Part shown: positions 39,617 to 47,329 of the stretch, in pieces | How the letters are laid out: each line of letters opens with the position of its first letter | Position numbering within the stretch: the first letter of the stretch is position 1 | Source: JAHEGP01 sp963792875 | GTDB taxonomy: Bacteria; Pseudomonadota; Gammaproteobacteria; Pseudomonadales; JAHEGP01 | NCBI GenBank assembly: GCA_963792875.1 | Contig: CAWBXV010000006.1 | Location: 310,001-374,000 of the forward strand | DNA: 64,000 nucleotides | Reading direction: 5' to 3' | Made by a program: the position numbers and the translations under genes | Notes under the pieces: generated by a model | What the model saw: only the letters and a program-made list of their open reading frames with translations | Told to the model about the DNA's origin: nothing | Database searches by the model: none

Positions 39617-40129
39617 TCAGGACGCTTCGGGGGCCGCCTGGGGGGCGTTGGAGGCGACGTACTTGGCCAGGTTGTTGGCAAGGCGCTGGACGAACCAGCC
39701 CATGACGGGCTTGAAGCCGCTCATGAACACCTTGCTGGCGCCGCGGGGCTGCATCGCCATGGTCCACTGCAGGCGGCAGCGGCCGTTGCCCAGGTCGGTG
39801 ACCACGTAGTCCTCGCCGAAGGCAGTGATCATGCTCTTGTTGCACTGCGTGAATTTGAATGCCATGCGCTCGCCGCGCTTCCAGGCGATGAATTCTTCGA
39901 CGCCGATCATGCCGCCGCTCATGGTCACGGTGCGGGTGGTGCCCACGCCAAAGGGCTTGGGCGACGTCCACTCCACGTTGGTGATGGCGCCGGCCCACAC
40001 GGTCCACGAGTGCGGGTCTTCGAAGATGTCGAACAACTGGTCGGGGGTGCAGTCGAGCTCGACGGTGGCGGGAAAGCTGAAGCGCGTCTGGTGGATGAAG
40101 TCGAGGTCGATGTCTTCGAGCTGGTACAT
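39617..40129 (-). CDS. SRPBCC-family (polyketide cyclase/START-like) protein
   Basis: The 170-aa product has a helix-grip fold that encloses a hydrophobic ligand. Recognisable elements are the N-terminal strand FPATVELDCTPDQLFDIFED, the turn PHSWTVWAGAITNVEW, strands GERMAFKFTQCNKSMIT and NGRCRLQWTMAMQPR, and the long C-terminal helix FKPVMGWFVQRLANNLAKYV. ATG 40129 (MYQLEDIDLDFIHQT) has AGGAG 9 bases upstream. Ligand and pathway are unknown. It is divergent from the LLM oxidoreductase. Confidence 0.8.
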   Translation of the reverse strand: MYQLEDIDLDFIHQTRFSFPATVELDCTPDQLFDIFEDPHSWTVWAGAITNVEWTSPKPFGVGTTRTVTMSGGMIGVEEFIAWKRGERMAFKFTQCNKSMITAFGEDYVVTDLGNGRCRLQWTMAMQPRGASKVFMSGFKPVMGWFVQRLANNLAKYVASNAPQAAPEAS

Positions 40130-40193
40130 GGGGCAGGCTCCTGGCGGTAGCGACAAAGGCCGCATAGGATAGACCTTTACGGCGAAGGATTAA

Positions 40194-40237
40194 AGGACCA
40201 CCGAAGGACCGCCGAAGGATCGCCGCCGGACCGCCGA
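40194..40237 (+). repeat. Four tandem copies of an 11-bp unit upstream of the LLM gene
   Basis: Copies are AGGACCACCGA (40194-40204), AGGACCGCCGA (40205-40215), AGGATCGCCGC (40216-40226) and CGGACCGCCGA (40227-40237), followed by a partial fifth. The array fills much of the 160-bp divergent gap between the SRPBCC and LLM genes and ends 52 bp before the LLM start codon. Confidence 0.8.
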
Positions 40238-40289
40238 AGGGCAGCGGCAGCGCGCGGTCGTGCTCGTGGTCCGCTATGCGGGAGGAACT

Positions 40290-41171
40290 ATGAAAATCGG
40301 TCTGTGTCTGCCCTACATGAAAGCGGGGCTGCGTCGCGATGATTTCCTGACCTGGCTCAGGCGCATCGACAGCGGCCCGTTCCACGCTGTTTCCTGCGGC
40401 GAGCGCATCACCGGTCCCACCTACGATATGCGCGTGCTGCTCGCGGCTGCCTGCGCGGTCACCGAGCGGGTGCGCATCAACGCGACGCTGTACGTGCTGC
40501 CGATGCACAGCGCCGTGCGCGTCGCCAAGGAGGTGGCGACCATGGATGTGCTCAGCGACGGCCGCATTACGCTCACCGTCGGTGTCGGCGGGCGCCCGCA
40601 GGACTATGCTGCCGTGGGGGCGGATTTGCAGGGGCGTTTCCAGCGCATGGATGAACAGGTCGCCCAGATGCGCCGGGTATGGGCGGGAGAACCGCCCCTG
40701 CAGGGGGTGGACCCGGTGGGCCCGATGCCTCTGCAGGCCGGCGGTCCGTGCGTGCTGGCCGGCGTCATGGGGCCCAGGAGCATGGCCCGGGTAGCGCATT
40801 GGGCCGATGGCATCTACGCCTTCTCGATGAACGGCGAGCAAGCGGAGGTGGCGCGGCTGTTCGGCATGGCCGATCAGGCCTGGCAGGCTTGCGGCCGGGT
40901 GCGTCCGCCTTATCGCCTGGGCGGATTCTGGTACACGCTGGCGCCCGCTGGCGCGGACAAGCTGCGGCAGTATGTCTATGACTACCTCAAGATTGCCGGC
41001 GACGAGGTGGCCCGGGCCGTGGCCAGCGCGATGACGCGCAGCGACGAGCAGAGCGTGCTGGAGGCGCTGGACAATATGGAGCGGGCCGGTTGTGAGGAGG
41101 TCTTTCTGGTGCCGGCCACCGCCGAAATCGCTGAGATCGATCGCCTGGAGGCCCTGCTGGCGAAGCGCTAG
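40290..41171 (+). CDS. LLM-class flavin-dependent oxidoreductase
   Basis: Luciferase-like monooxygenase fold (TIM barrel) using FMN or F420. The product is 293 aa. The start MKIGLCLPYMKAG and the segments RVRINATLYVLPMHSAVRVA and LSDGRITLTVGVGGRPQDY match the LLM core. The segment QGRFQRMDEQVAQMRRVWAG is the usual helix after the active-site insertion, and PMPLQAGGPCVLAGVMGPRS is the phosphate-binding strand. ATG 40290 follows GGAGGAAC. Its stop codon shares the CTAG tetramer with the stop of the convergent LRAT gene. Substrate unknown; gammaproteobacteria usually have the FMN form. Confidence 0.85.
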   Translation: MKIGLCLPYMKAGLRRDDFLTWLRRIDSGPFHAVSCGERITGPTYDMRVLLAAACAVTERVRINATLYVLPMHSAVRVAKEVATMDVLSDGRITLTVGVGGRPQDYAAVGADLQGRFQRMDEQVAQMRRVWAGEPPLQGVDPVGPMPLQAGGPCVLAGVMGPRSMARVAHWADGIYAFSMNGEQAEVARLFGMADQAWQACGRVRPPYRLGGFWYTLAPAGADKLRQYVYDYLKIAGDEVARAVASAMTRSDEQSVLEALDNMERAGCEEVFLVPATAEIAEIDRLEALLAKR

Positions 41172-41710
41172 CGCGGGCCCTTGCCTTCGAGCAGGTCCAG
41201 CAGGGTCTGGTGGAAGCCCAGCAGCAGCCGGTGCGGGGTGAACTCGTTCAGGTTGGGGCTGGCAAAGATCAGGCTCAGCAGCGTATTGATCTGCTCACTG
41301 TTGCTGATGCCCGTCTTGCACCAGGTCGCGAAGTGTTCGCAGTTGTGCAGGACGATGTGAAACGAGCGCTCGCCAATGCGCTGTTCGGCGCGTGCGACCA
41401 CGGCGTCGGGGGTCAGGTCGAGCGCGTCGACGTCGATGCCGCGGAGCTGATTGAAGACGCGGCTGACCTGGTAGCTGGTGCGGTGACCGAGCGACTGCGG
41501 TGAGCGTAGCGTCGAGAGCAGCGTGTCGTAGCTTCTCACCATCACGCGCTCACCCCTGGCAAAGGCCTCCAACGGCGTCTTGCGGATGACGCGGGAAGAG
41601 CTCCAATCCTTGCCGGTATAGTGTATGACCCGGTTGTCCCCGCAATCGATGCCGTGGTGCCCGTAGGCGCCGCCAAAGCGATGAACATAGATGTGGTCGC
41701 CTCTCGCCAT
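41168..41710 (-). CDS. LRAT-domain (NlpC/P60-like) protein
   Basis: 180-aa cysteine acyltransferase/peptidase-fold protein. MARGDHIYVHRFGGAYGHHG supplies the catalytic histidine of the LRAT fold. The segment NRVIHYTGKDWSSS follows, and LHNCEHFATWCKTG contains the diagnostic NCEHF with the catalytic cysteine. In animals this family acylates retinol or phospholipids; bacterial members are mostly uncharacterised. The frame continues open upstream to 41893, but ATG 41710 is where similarity starts and a purine-rich GGGGAGG abuts it. The extent of the N-terminus is therefore slightly uncertain. Confidence 0.82.
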   Translation of the reverse strand: MARGDHIYVHRFGGAYGHHGIDCGDNRVIHYTGKDWSSSRVIRKTPLEAFARGERVMVRSYDTLLSTLRSPQSLGHRTSYQVSRVFNQLRGIDVDALDLTPDAVVARAEQRIGERSFHIVLHNCEHFATWCKTGISNSEQINTLLSLIFASPNLNEFTPHRLLLGFHQTLLDLLEGKGPR

Positions 41711-41870
41711 CCTCCCCGCCCCCGATACGCCGATGCACTTCAATCCTAATGCGAGTGGCCGGCGGAGTAAACCTGGGGCATCATCGCAGGGTACGCCGCC
41801 TTCGGTGGCCACAAATGAGTTACCATGTCGCCCGAAGTGGTTACCCAAGGTTACGTGTGAGGCACCGGCT

Positions 41871-42803
41871 GTGACGTCGACCCTGACCACCAAAGAGAGA
41901 GGACGTCTGCTGCGTTTTGCGGCCTACGCTTCTGTTGCCACGGCATTCACGCTCATCGCACTCAAAATAGTCGCGTGGATGGCCACCGGGTCGGTGAGCC
42001 TGCTGGCCTCGCTGATTGACTCCCTGATGGACAGCATGGCCTCGCTGATCAATCTGATTGCGCTGCACTACTCGCTGCAGCCGCCGGATGCGGAGCACCG
42101 GTTTGGCCACGGCAAGGCGGAACCGCTGGCCGGCCTGGCGCAGGCCTGCTTCATCGGGGGTTCCGCGCTGTTTCTGGCGCTGCAGGCCTTCGAGCGCTTC
42201 CGCCGCCCGGTGGTGATCGACGACGTCACCATCGGGGTGGTGGTGATGGTGTTGTCCACGGTGATCACGATGGGGCTGCTGCTGGTGCAGCGCCATGTCA
42301 TCCACCGCACCCAATCCACCGCCATTCGCGCCGATGCGCTGCACTATGCCACCGACCTGCTCACCAACCTCAGTGTGCTGGCGGCGCTGGCGCTGGCGGC
42401 CGCGGGCTGGACCTGGGCGGACCCGCTGTTTGCGCTGCTGGTGGCCGGTTACATCTTTTACAGCGCGGTGCGCATCGCCCTCGAGGCGCTGCAGCAGCTG
42501 ATGGACCGCGAATTGCCCGGTGAGGTGCAGGTGGGCATCGTTCAGCTGGCGCTGCAGCACGATGGCGTGCGAGGTGTCCACGATCTGCGGACGCGCCAGT
42601 CCGGGCAGTTCACATTCGTGCAGATGCACCTGGAGCTGGACGGCGGCCTGCCGCTCGCCCGCGCCCATGCCATTGGCGAAGAGGTGGCGGCGGCCATCGG
42701 CCAGACGCTGCCCGGAGCTTCCGTCATCATCCACCATGATCCGGTGGCTGCAGTCGGTCCGGTGCGTGCGCGCGAGGTCGGTGAGCCCAGCCCGGCCCGA
42801 TGA
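41871..42803 (+). CDS. Cation diffusion facilitator (FieF-like) metal exporter
   Basis: Six-helix proton/metal antiporter exporting Fe2+, Zn2+ or similar. The product is 310 aa from GTG 41871 (GAGG about 8 bases upstream). TM2 carries the metal site LLASLIDSLMDSMASLINL (D-x3-D), and EHRFGHGKAEPLAGLAQA is the loop characteristic of FieF. TM5 has the second site ADALHYATDLLTNLSVLA (HxxxD). The C-terminal cytoplasmic ferredoxin-like domain has VRGVHDLRTRQSGQFTFVQM and SVIIHHDPV. It abuts tmcA with only about 4 bp between stop and start. Confidence 0.92.
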   Translation: MTSTLTTKERGRLLRFAAYASVATAFTLIALKIVAWMATGSVSLLASLIDSLMDSMASLINLIALHYSLQPPDAEHRFGHGKAEPLAGLAQACFIGGSALFLALQAFERFRRPVVIDDVTIGVVVMVLSTVITMGLLLVQRHVIHRTQSTAIRADALHYATDLLTNLSVLAALALAAAGWTWADPLFALLVAGYIFYSAVRIALEALQQLMDRELPGEVQVGIVQLALQHDGVRGVHDLRTRQSGQFTFVQMHLELDGGLPLARAHAIGEEVAAAIGQTLPGASVIIHHDPVAAVGPVRAREVGEPSPAR

Positions 42804-42807
42804 GGGC

Positions 42808-45009
42808 ATGCCGCTGATGGGACAGGGTGGGGGTCCCTGGCTGGGCGAACTGGTGAGCGTCGCCGCGCAGGCACGCTGGCGCCTGTTGCTGTGGCTCAGC
42901 GGCGAGCGCGCCTGGGCCAGCGCCTGGTGCCAGGCGTCCCCTGCGCTGTGCTCACCCGCTGTGCGGTGGCTGGGCGATCACCCGCCCGCCGGCTGCCAGG
43001 CGCTGCGACCCGAGGACGCCATGGCCTTGCTGGGTAGCGAGTGCGCGCATCTGGTGGTCGACGCCTGGAGCGGCTTTCACCCCAATGCCTTCGGGGCCCT
43101 GGCCGGCACGGTGCGGGCCGGAGGCCTGCTGGTGCTGCTCACGCCGCCACCCGAGGACTGGCCCCAGTACCATGACCCCGATTATCGCCGCATGGACGTG
43201 GCGGGCTTTGCGCCCGCCCCGCGGGCGCTGTTTCTGGCGCACCTGGTGCGCACCCTGCAGAGCGATGCGGGCGTCATGCACCTGCGCCAGGGCGGCGCCC
43301 TGCCTGGACTGCCGGCGTTTGCGCGCGCGTCACCGGCGCAGCAGGGGGCGGCGTTGGCGGTCCCCCCGGATTGTCTGACGGTCGACCAGGCCGAAACCGT
43401 GCAGGCCATCGAGCGCGTGGTCTTCGGCCACCGCAACCGGCCCCTGGTGGTGTGCGCCGATCGCGGGCGGGGCAAGACGGCGGCGCTGGGCATTGCCTCG
43501 GCCAGACTGCTGCGCGCCGGCGTCGACGACATCGTGGTGACGGCGCCGGCGCTGGCGAATGTGCGGCCACTGTTCGAGCGGGCCCGGGATCTGCTCCCTG
43601 GGGCCGAGGCCGGGGCGGGCCGCCTGCGCTGGCGGGAGAGCCGCCTGCGCTTCATGGCGCCTGATGCGCTGCTTGGCGAACTGCCGCCGGCGCGGCTGCT
43701 GCTGGTGGATGAGGCGGCGGCCATCCCCACGCCGCTGCTCAGCCGCATGCTCGATCACTACCACCGCGTCGTCTTCACCACAACCGTGCACGGTTACGAG
43801 GGTACGGGCAGGGGCTTCGCCCTGCGCTTCCAGCGCGAATTGAGCCGGCGCCGGCCTCATTGGGCGCTGCGGACTCTGCGCGAGCCCGTGCGGTGGTCGG
43901 CTGCAGACCCGCTGGAGGCCACCGTGGGGCGCCTCCTGTGGCTGCAGTCAGACCCTCCGGCGCCGCCCGAGCTGTCGGCGCTGGCCGCCGCTGCGCCGCG
44001 CATGGAGGCGGTCGAGCGCCAGCGGCTGCTGGATGAGCCGCAGTTGATGGAGCAGCTGGTGGGCCTGCTGACCCTGGCGCATTACCGCACGACACCCGAC
44101 GACTGCCGGCTGCTGATGGACGCGCCCAATGTACGACTGGCGGTGATGCGTTGCCGCGGGAGTGTCATCGGGGCGCTGCTGCTGGCCCTCGAGGGGCCGC
44201 TGCCGCCGGCGCTGGCTGCGGAAGTGGTGGCGGGGCGGCGCCGGCCGCGGGGGCACTTGTTGCCCCAGGCGGTGCAGGCGCAGAGCGGCTGTGCCGGGCT
44301 GCTGGGAGCGGCGGGTGTCCGCGTCGTGCGCATCGCCGTGCATCCGGAGCTGCAGCGGCGGGGACTGGGCGCGATGATGCTGGTATGGCTGGAGCAGTGG
44401 GCGCGCGGGCACGCGCTCGACTACATCGGCGCCAGCTTCGGCGCCAGCCCCGACCTGCTGCCCTTCTGGCGCCAGGCGGGCTTTTTCCCGGTCGGCATGG
44501 GGCTGCACCGCGACGGCAGCAGCGGCGAGCATTCACTGCTGGTACTCAAGGCGGTGGCCCCGGCCCTCGGCGCCGTCGTCGCCGGCGAGCGCCAGCGCTT
44601 CGCCGAAGTGCTGCCCTGGCACCTGGCCGGCGGCCTGCGGCTGCTTGAGCCGGTCGTCGTGGCGCGGCTGTTGGCCCAGTTGCCCTGCACCGACCCCTTG
44701 AGCGGCCGCGATCGCATCGACCTGCTGGGTTTCATCGCCGGGGCGCGCAGCGCCGAGCACTGTGCGCCGGCGCTGCGCAAGGCGGCCCTGCGCCTATTGG
44801 CGAGCCCCGCTGCCGGCGGCGAGCTGACGGCGGCGGAGGTGGCGCTGTTGAGTGCCAGGTTGCTGCAGTTGCGGGACTGGCGCGACGTCGCCCGCACCAC
44901 CGGGCTGCGAGGTAAGGCGCAGATGGTGGCGGCGCTGCGGGTCATTGTGGAAAGACAGTGGCCGGTGCTGGCTGGCGACCAGAGCACGCCCGACGAGCAC
45001 TCAGCGTGA
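42808..45009 (+). CDS. tmcA: tRNA(Met) cytidine acetyltransferase TmcA
   Basis: ATP-dependent acetyltransferase making N4-acetylcytidine at the wobble position of elongator tRNA-Met, which prevents misreading of AUA. The product is about 733 aa. The N-terminal DUF1726-like domain is followed by a helicase module with Walker A ADRGRGKTAALGIA and Walker B LLLVDEAAAIPTPLLSRML. A GNAT acetyltransferase domain has VVRIAVHPELQRRGLGAMML and YIGASFGASPDLLPFWRQAGF. A C-terminal tRNA-binding region completes it. Candidate starts are GTG 42781, ATG 42808 and ATG 42817; GAGGG at 42803-42807 best suits 42817, so the N-terminus is uncertain by a few residues. Confidence 0.93.
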   Translation: MPLMGQGGGPWLGELVSVAAQARWRLLLWLSGERAWASAWCQASPALCSPAVRWLGDHPPAGCQALRPEDAMALLGSECAHLVVDAWSGFHPNAFGALAGTVRAGGLLVLLTPPPEDWPQYHDPDYRRMDVAGFAPAPRALFLAHLVRTLQSDAGVMHLRQGGALPGLPAFARASPAQQGAALAVPPDCLTVDQAETVQAIERVVFGHRNRPLVVCADRGRGKTAALGIASARLLRAGVDDIVVTAPALANVRPLFERARDLLPGAEAGAGRLRWRESRLRFMAPDALLGELPPARLLLVDEAAAIPTPLLSRMLDHYHRVVFTTTVHGYEGTGRGFALRFQRELSRRRPHWALRTLREPVRWSAADPLEATVGRLLWLQSDPPAPPELSALAAAAPRMEAVERQRLLDEPQLMEQLVGLLTLAHYRTTPDDCRLLMDAPNVRLAVMRCRGSVIGALLLALEGPLPPALAAEVVAGRRRPRGHLLPQAVQAQSGCAGLLGAAGVRVVRIAVHPELQRRGLGAMMLVWLEQWARGHALDYIGASFGASPDLLPFWRQAGFFPVGMGLHRDGSSGEHSLLVLKAVAPALGAVVAGERQRFAEVLPWHLAGGLRLLEPVVVARLLAQLPCTDPLSGRDRIDLLGFIAGARSAEHCAPALRKAALRLLASPAAGGELTAAEVALLSARLLQLRDWRDVARTTGLRGKAQMVAALRVIVERQWPVLAGDQSTPDEHSA

Positions 45010-45110
45010 GGGTGTGTCACGCGCCGTGACGGTCGCGAAAAAAGAAGCACCTCCCCGCGTTGGCGGCAGGGCGGTGCAGAGGGCATGCGACGCTGGAGAC
45101 CGGATGGGGT

Positions 45111-45779
45111 TCAGGCTGGGTGAAAGCCGATAAACCTGTTGAGCAGTAAGCCTTTGGCGCCCAGGAACCGGATGGGAGCGTCCTGCGCGGTCAGGCAGAT
45201 GCAGTCTTCGTTCTGGTGGGCGATAGGACGGTGCGTCTCGTCCTTCGACAGGGCGACGAGATCGCCGGCCCGGTAGACGCCGCCGCGGTCGGAGAATCCC
45301 CCGGCAAGCACCACGGTCAGCTCGTTGCCGCCGTGTCGGTGCGTGCCGATGCTGCCGCCTGGTTTCATGCGCACCAGCGATACCTGGGTGCGGTCATCCC
45401 CGACCGGGAGTACGGCGGTGTGCAGCGCCGTAGTGGCGCGCTGCCACGCCACGTCTTTGAGGCCGCCGGGCAATAATTTTGCCAGCGCCCGTGGCAGGTC
45501 GTGCGCCTGGCCGGCACGCACCGGCACCGCCGGGTGCTCCGCGCTGGCTGTCTCGCTGTCGATGCGGGCCAGCAGCTGCCCGAGCAGGTCGTCGTCGACG
45601 GTTGCCGGCTCCAGGCGCTGCAGCAGTTCGCCGCCGATGCCATCGAGTGCGCGCACGCGGCGGCGGCAGTCGGTGCAGCTTTCCAGGTGCACCGATACGC
45701 ATAGCGCCTGCCCGAAGGCCAGGCTACCTGCGGCAAAGTCTGTCAGTAACTGCGTATCCGGGTGGTGTTTGATCATCAT
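45111..45779 (-). CDS. chrR: ChrR-family anti-sigma factor (zinc + cupin)
   Basis: 222-aa zinc-dependent anti-sigma factor that holds the adjacent ECF sigma inactive until singlet oxygen or a similar oxidant appears. The N-terminal anti-sigma domain has the zinc motif HLESCTDCRRRVRAL (HxxxCxxC). The C-terminal cupin domain has KPGGSIGTHRHGGNELTVVL with the two histidines and glutamate of a metal site, and a later histidine in KDETHRPIAHQ. Translation starts at ATG 45779, 4 bp after the sigma stop. The pair is co-transcribed from the sigma promoter, as in Rhodobacter sphaeroides. Confidence 0.93.
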   Translation of the reverse strand: MMIKHHPDTQLLTDFAAGSLAFGQALCVSVHLESCTDCRRRVRALDGIGGELLQRLEPATVDDDLLGQLLARIDSETASAEHPAVPVRAGQAHDLPRALAKLLPGGLKDVAWQRATTALHTAVLPVGDDRTQVSLVRMKPGGSIGTHRHGGNELTVVLAGGFSDRGGVYRAGDLVALSKDETHRPIAHQNEDCICLTAQDAPIRFLGAKGLLLNRFIGFHPA

Positions 45780-45783
45780 CTCG

Positions 45784-46419
45784 TTACTCGGCAATCAATA
45801 GTTTCATCTTGCTCAGTGCCAGCCGCACCCTCGACTTCACGGTCCCCAGCGGCAGTGCCAGTTCAGCGGCGACCTCACTGTGGGATTTACCCTCAAGGTA
45901 GACCTTGCCGATGATCTGCGCCTGCTCGATGGGCAGCGTACTGATGGCGGCACGCACGGTGGCGGCGTTGCGCTTCTGTTCGAGCTGGTCGCAGGGCTCG
46001 CCCTCGTCGGATTCCAGCCACAGGTCGTCGGAGTCGATGTCTGCCCGGTGCTTGGCGCCGCGCCGGATCAGGTCGATGCGCGCGTTGCGCGCGATAGTGA
46101 AGACCCAGGTGGTGGCGCTGGCCTTGGCGGGGTCGAACTTGGCGGCGTTGCGCCACACCTTGAGCATGGTTTCCTGCACCAGTTCATCCGCGAACGCCTG
46201 CAGGCCGGCCATGCCCGCCGTCGACAAGCCGTAAGACTTGATTTGCGGCGCGAAATGCCTGAATGCGGCGGCGAAGGCCTGCCGGTCCCGGTCGCGGGCG
46301 ATCTTGAGCAGGGTCGAGGCCCATTCGTCCTGCGGCATCGTAGCGGTTTGCATCTTGGCGTCGGTGTCCCGTGGTCGCATGGTGACGACATTGCTGGAGT
46401 AGTTTGCTGCGCTGCTCAT
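45784..46419 (-). CDS. rpoE: ECF sigma factor, RpoE/ECF11 type, partner of ChrR
   Basis: Extracytoplasmic-function sigma factor of 211 aa. Sigma region 2 includes FADELVQETMLKVWRNAAKF and the -10 recognition segment ATTWVFTIARNARIDLIRR. Region 4 includes LPIEQAQIIGKVYLEGKSHS and EVAAELALPLGTVKSRVRLA, an HTH for the -35. The N-terminus carries an extra 35 residues or so with several methionines, so the start could lie further in (MPQDEWASTLLKIARD). Immediate linkage to chrR places it in the singlet-oxygen-response class, not with the E. coli envelope-stress RpoE, and an upstream TGATC element suggests autoregulation. Confidence 0.93.
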   Translation of the reverse strand: MSSAANYSSNVVTMRPRDTDAKMQTATMPQDEWASTLLKIARDRDRQAFAAAFRHFAPQIKSYGLSTAGMAGLQAFADELVQETMLKVWRNAAKFDPAKASATTWVFTIARNARIDLIRRGAKHRADIDSDDLWLESDEGEPCDQLEQKRNAATVRAAISTLPIEQAQIIGKVYLEGKSHSEVAAELALPLGTVKSRVRLALSKMKLLIAE

Positions 46420-46471
46420 AGTAAGGTTTTCCTGTCACGGTGCAACCGGTTCCCGGCGTGCTCAGGCGTCA

Positions 46472-46499
46472 TTACGTGAGGCAGTCCCAAGCTAGATCA
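46472..46499 (-). promoter_or_regulatory. Candidate RpoE(ECF11)-dependent promoter of rpoE-chrR
   Basis: Reading leftward: TGATC (46499-46495), 19 bases, GTAA (46475-46472), 53 bp before the rpoE start. The TGATC -35 and a GTA-containing -10 resemble the recognition elements described for RpoE of the ChrR class. A matching element faces the other way in front of the SDR operon. Confidence 0.5.
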
Positions 46500-46544
46500 C
46501 CTTCGCCGCGCTTTTCACCCGGATGTTGACCAGCGCCGCGGCGC

Positions 46545-46571
46545 TGATCCACGCTGGACGGGCTGTCGTAT
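46545..46571 (+). promoter_or_regulatory. Candidate RpoE(ECF11)-dependent promoter of the SDR-CFA operon
   Basis: TGATC (46545-46549), 18 bases, GTAT (46568-46571), about 36 bp before the GTG start of the SDR gene. Similar in sequence and spacing to the element upstream of rpoE on the other strand, suggesting that both arms of the divergent locus respond to the same sigma factor. Confidence 0.5.
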
Positions 46572-46606
46572 TGCTGCCCATTGACGCCTGCGGGAGGTAA
46601 GCTGCA

Positions 46607-47329
46607 GTGACAGTGCAGGGCAAAACGATCTGGGTGACCGATGCTGGCAGCGCTCTGGGTGCAGGCCTGGTGGACGGTCTGGCGGGTGCCGGCAACTTCG
46701 TGATCGCCAGTGGCGACGATGAAGCGACGCTGGGAACACTGGTGGCGCGCAGCCGCGGCGCGGTGGCCGCGCTGCCCATCGATGATGTGGGCAGGCGCTG
46801 GGGCGCGGCGGCGATGGCGCTACGCCTCGCCGAGTTCACCGATCGGCTGGACATCGTGGTGTGTGGTGGCGCGGCTAGTGAGGTCCGCGGCGCCATGCCG
46901 GCGGGCGCGTTCGATGCGGCCGCCGGCGCGCGTCTGATCGAGGTCGGGTATCTGCATCCCGTCCGCCTGATCGATGCGGCGCTGCCCCTGCTGCGTCGCG
47001 GCCGCAATCCCTATCTGGTGTGTGTCAGCACGCTGCCCGCGGGGAGGCGCGGGGTGCCCTGCGGCGCCGCCGACGCGGCCAGCGCCGCGTTGGAGTGTGC
47101 TGCGCGGGCGTTGTCGGGGAAGGGGCCCGGTGCCATCGATGTCAGCATCGCGCGGGTCGTGCGCCCGGAGGTCCAGCCGCAGGCGGCGGCACAGGCCATC
47201 CTTGCCGGGCTGGCGAAGCGCAAGGCATTTATTCAGGTGTCGCCGGCGCGCAGCGGTTACAATGCCGGCGCCAGGGTCTGGCAGCTGAGGTGGTCCCAGT
47301 GGGGACGCAGCGGAGGTGTGGCTGGATGA
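46607..47329 (+). CDS. SDR-fold protein without the catalytic YxxxK
   Basis: 240-aa Rossmann protein starting at GTG 46607 (GGGAGG about 9 bases upstream). The N-terminal WVTDAGSALGAGLVDGLA resembles the TGxxxGxG cofactor loop, with D-A-G-S-A-L-G replacing T-G-x-x-x-G-I-G. LDIVVCGGAAS replaces the NAG motif, and VCVSTLPAGRRGVPCGAADA is where the active-site Ser and YxxxK should lie; the Tyr and Lys are absent. It therefore probably binds a nucleotide or serves a structural role and does not act as a standard dehydrogenase. First gene of a five-gene operon; its stop overlaps the next start by 4 bp. Confidence 0.75.
   Translation: MTVQGKTIWVTDAGSALGAGLVDGLAGAGNFVIASGDDEATLGTLVARSRGAVAALPIDDVGRRWGAAAMALRLAEFTDRLDIVVCGGAASEVRGAMPAGAFDAAAGARLIEVGYLHPVRLIDAALPLLRRGRNPYLVCVSTLPAGRRGVPCGAADAASAALECAARALSGKGPGAIDVSIARVVRPEVQPQAAAQAILAGLAKRKAFIQVSPARSGYNAGARVWQLRWSQWGRSGGVAG

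Noticed and set aside
45016..45030. Palindrome GTCACG-cgc-CGTGAC between tmcA and chrR
   Set aside because: Could be a terminator, but the only nearby homopolymer run (A6 at 45038-45043) is on the wrong side for chrR and is not a T-run for tmcA, so I make no call.
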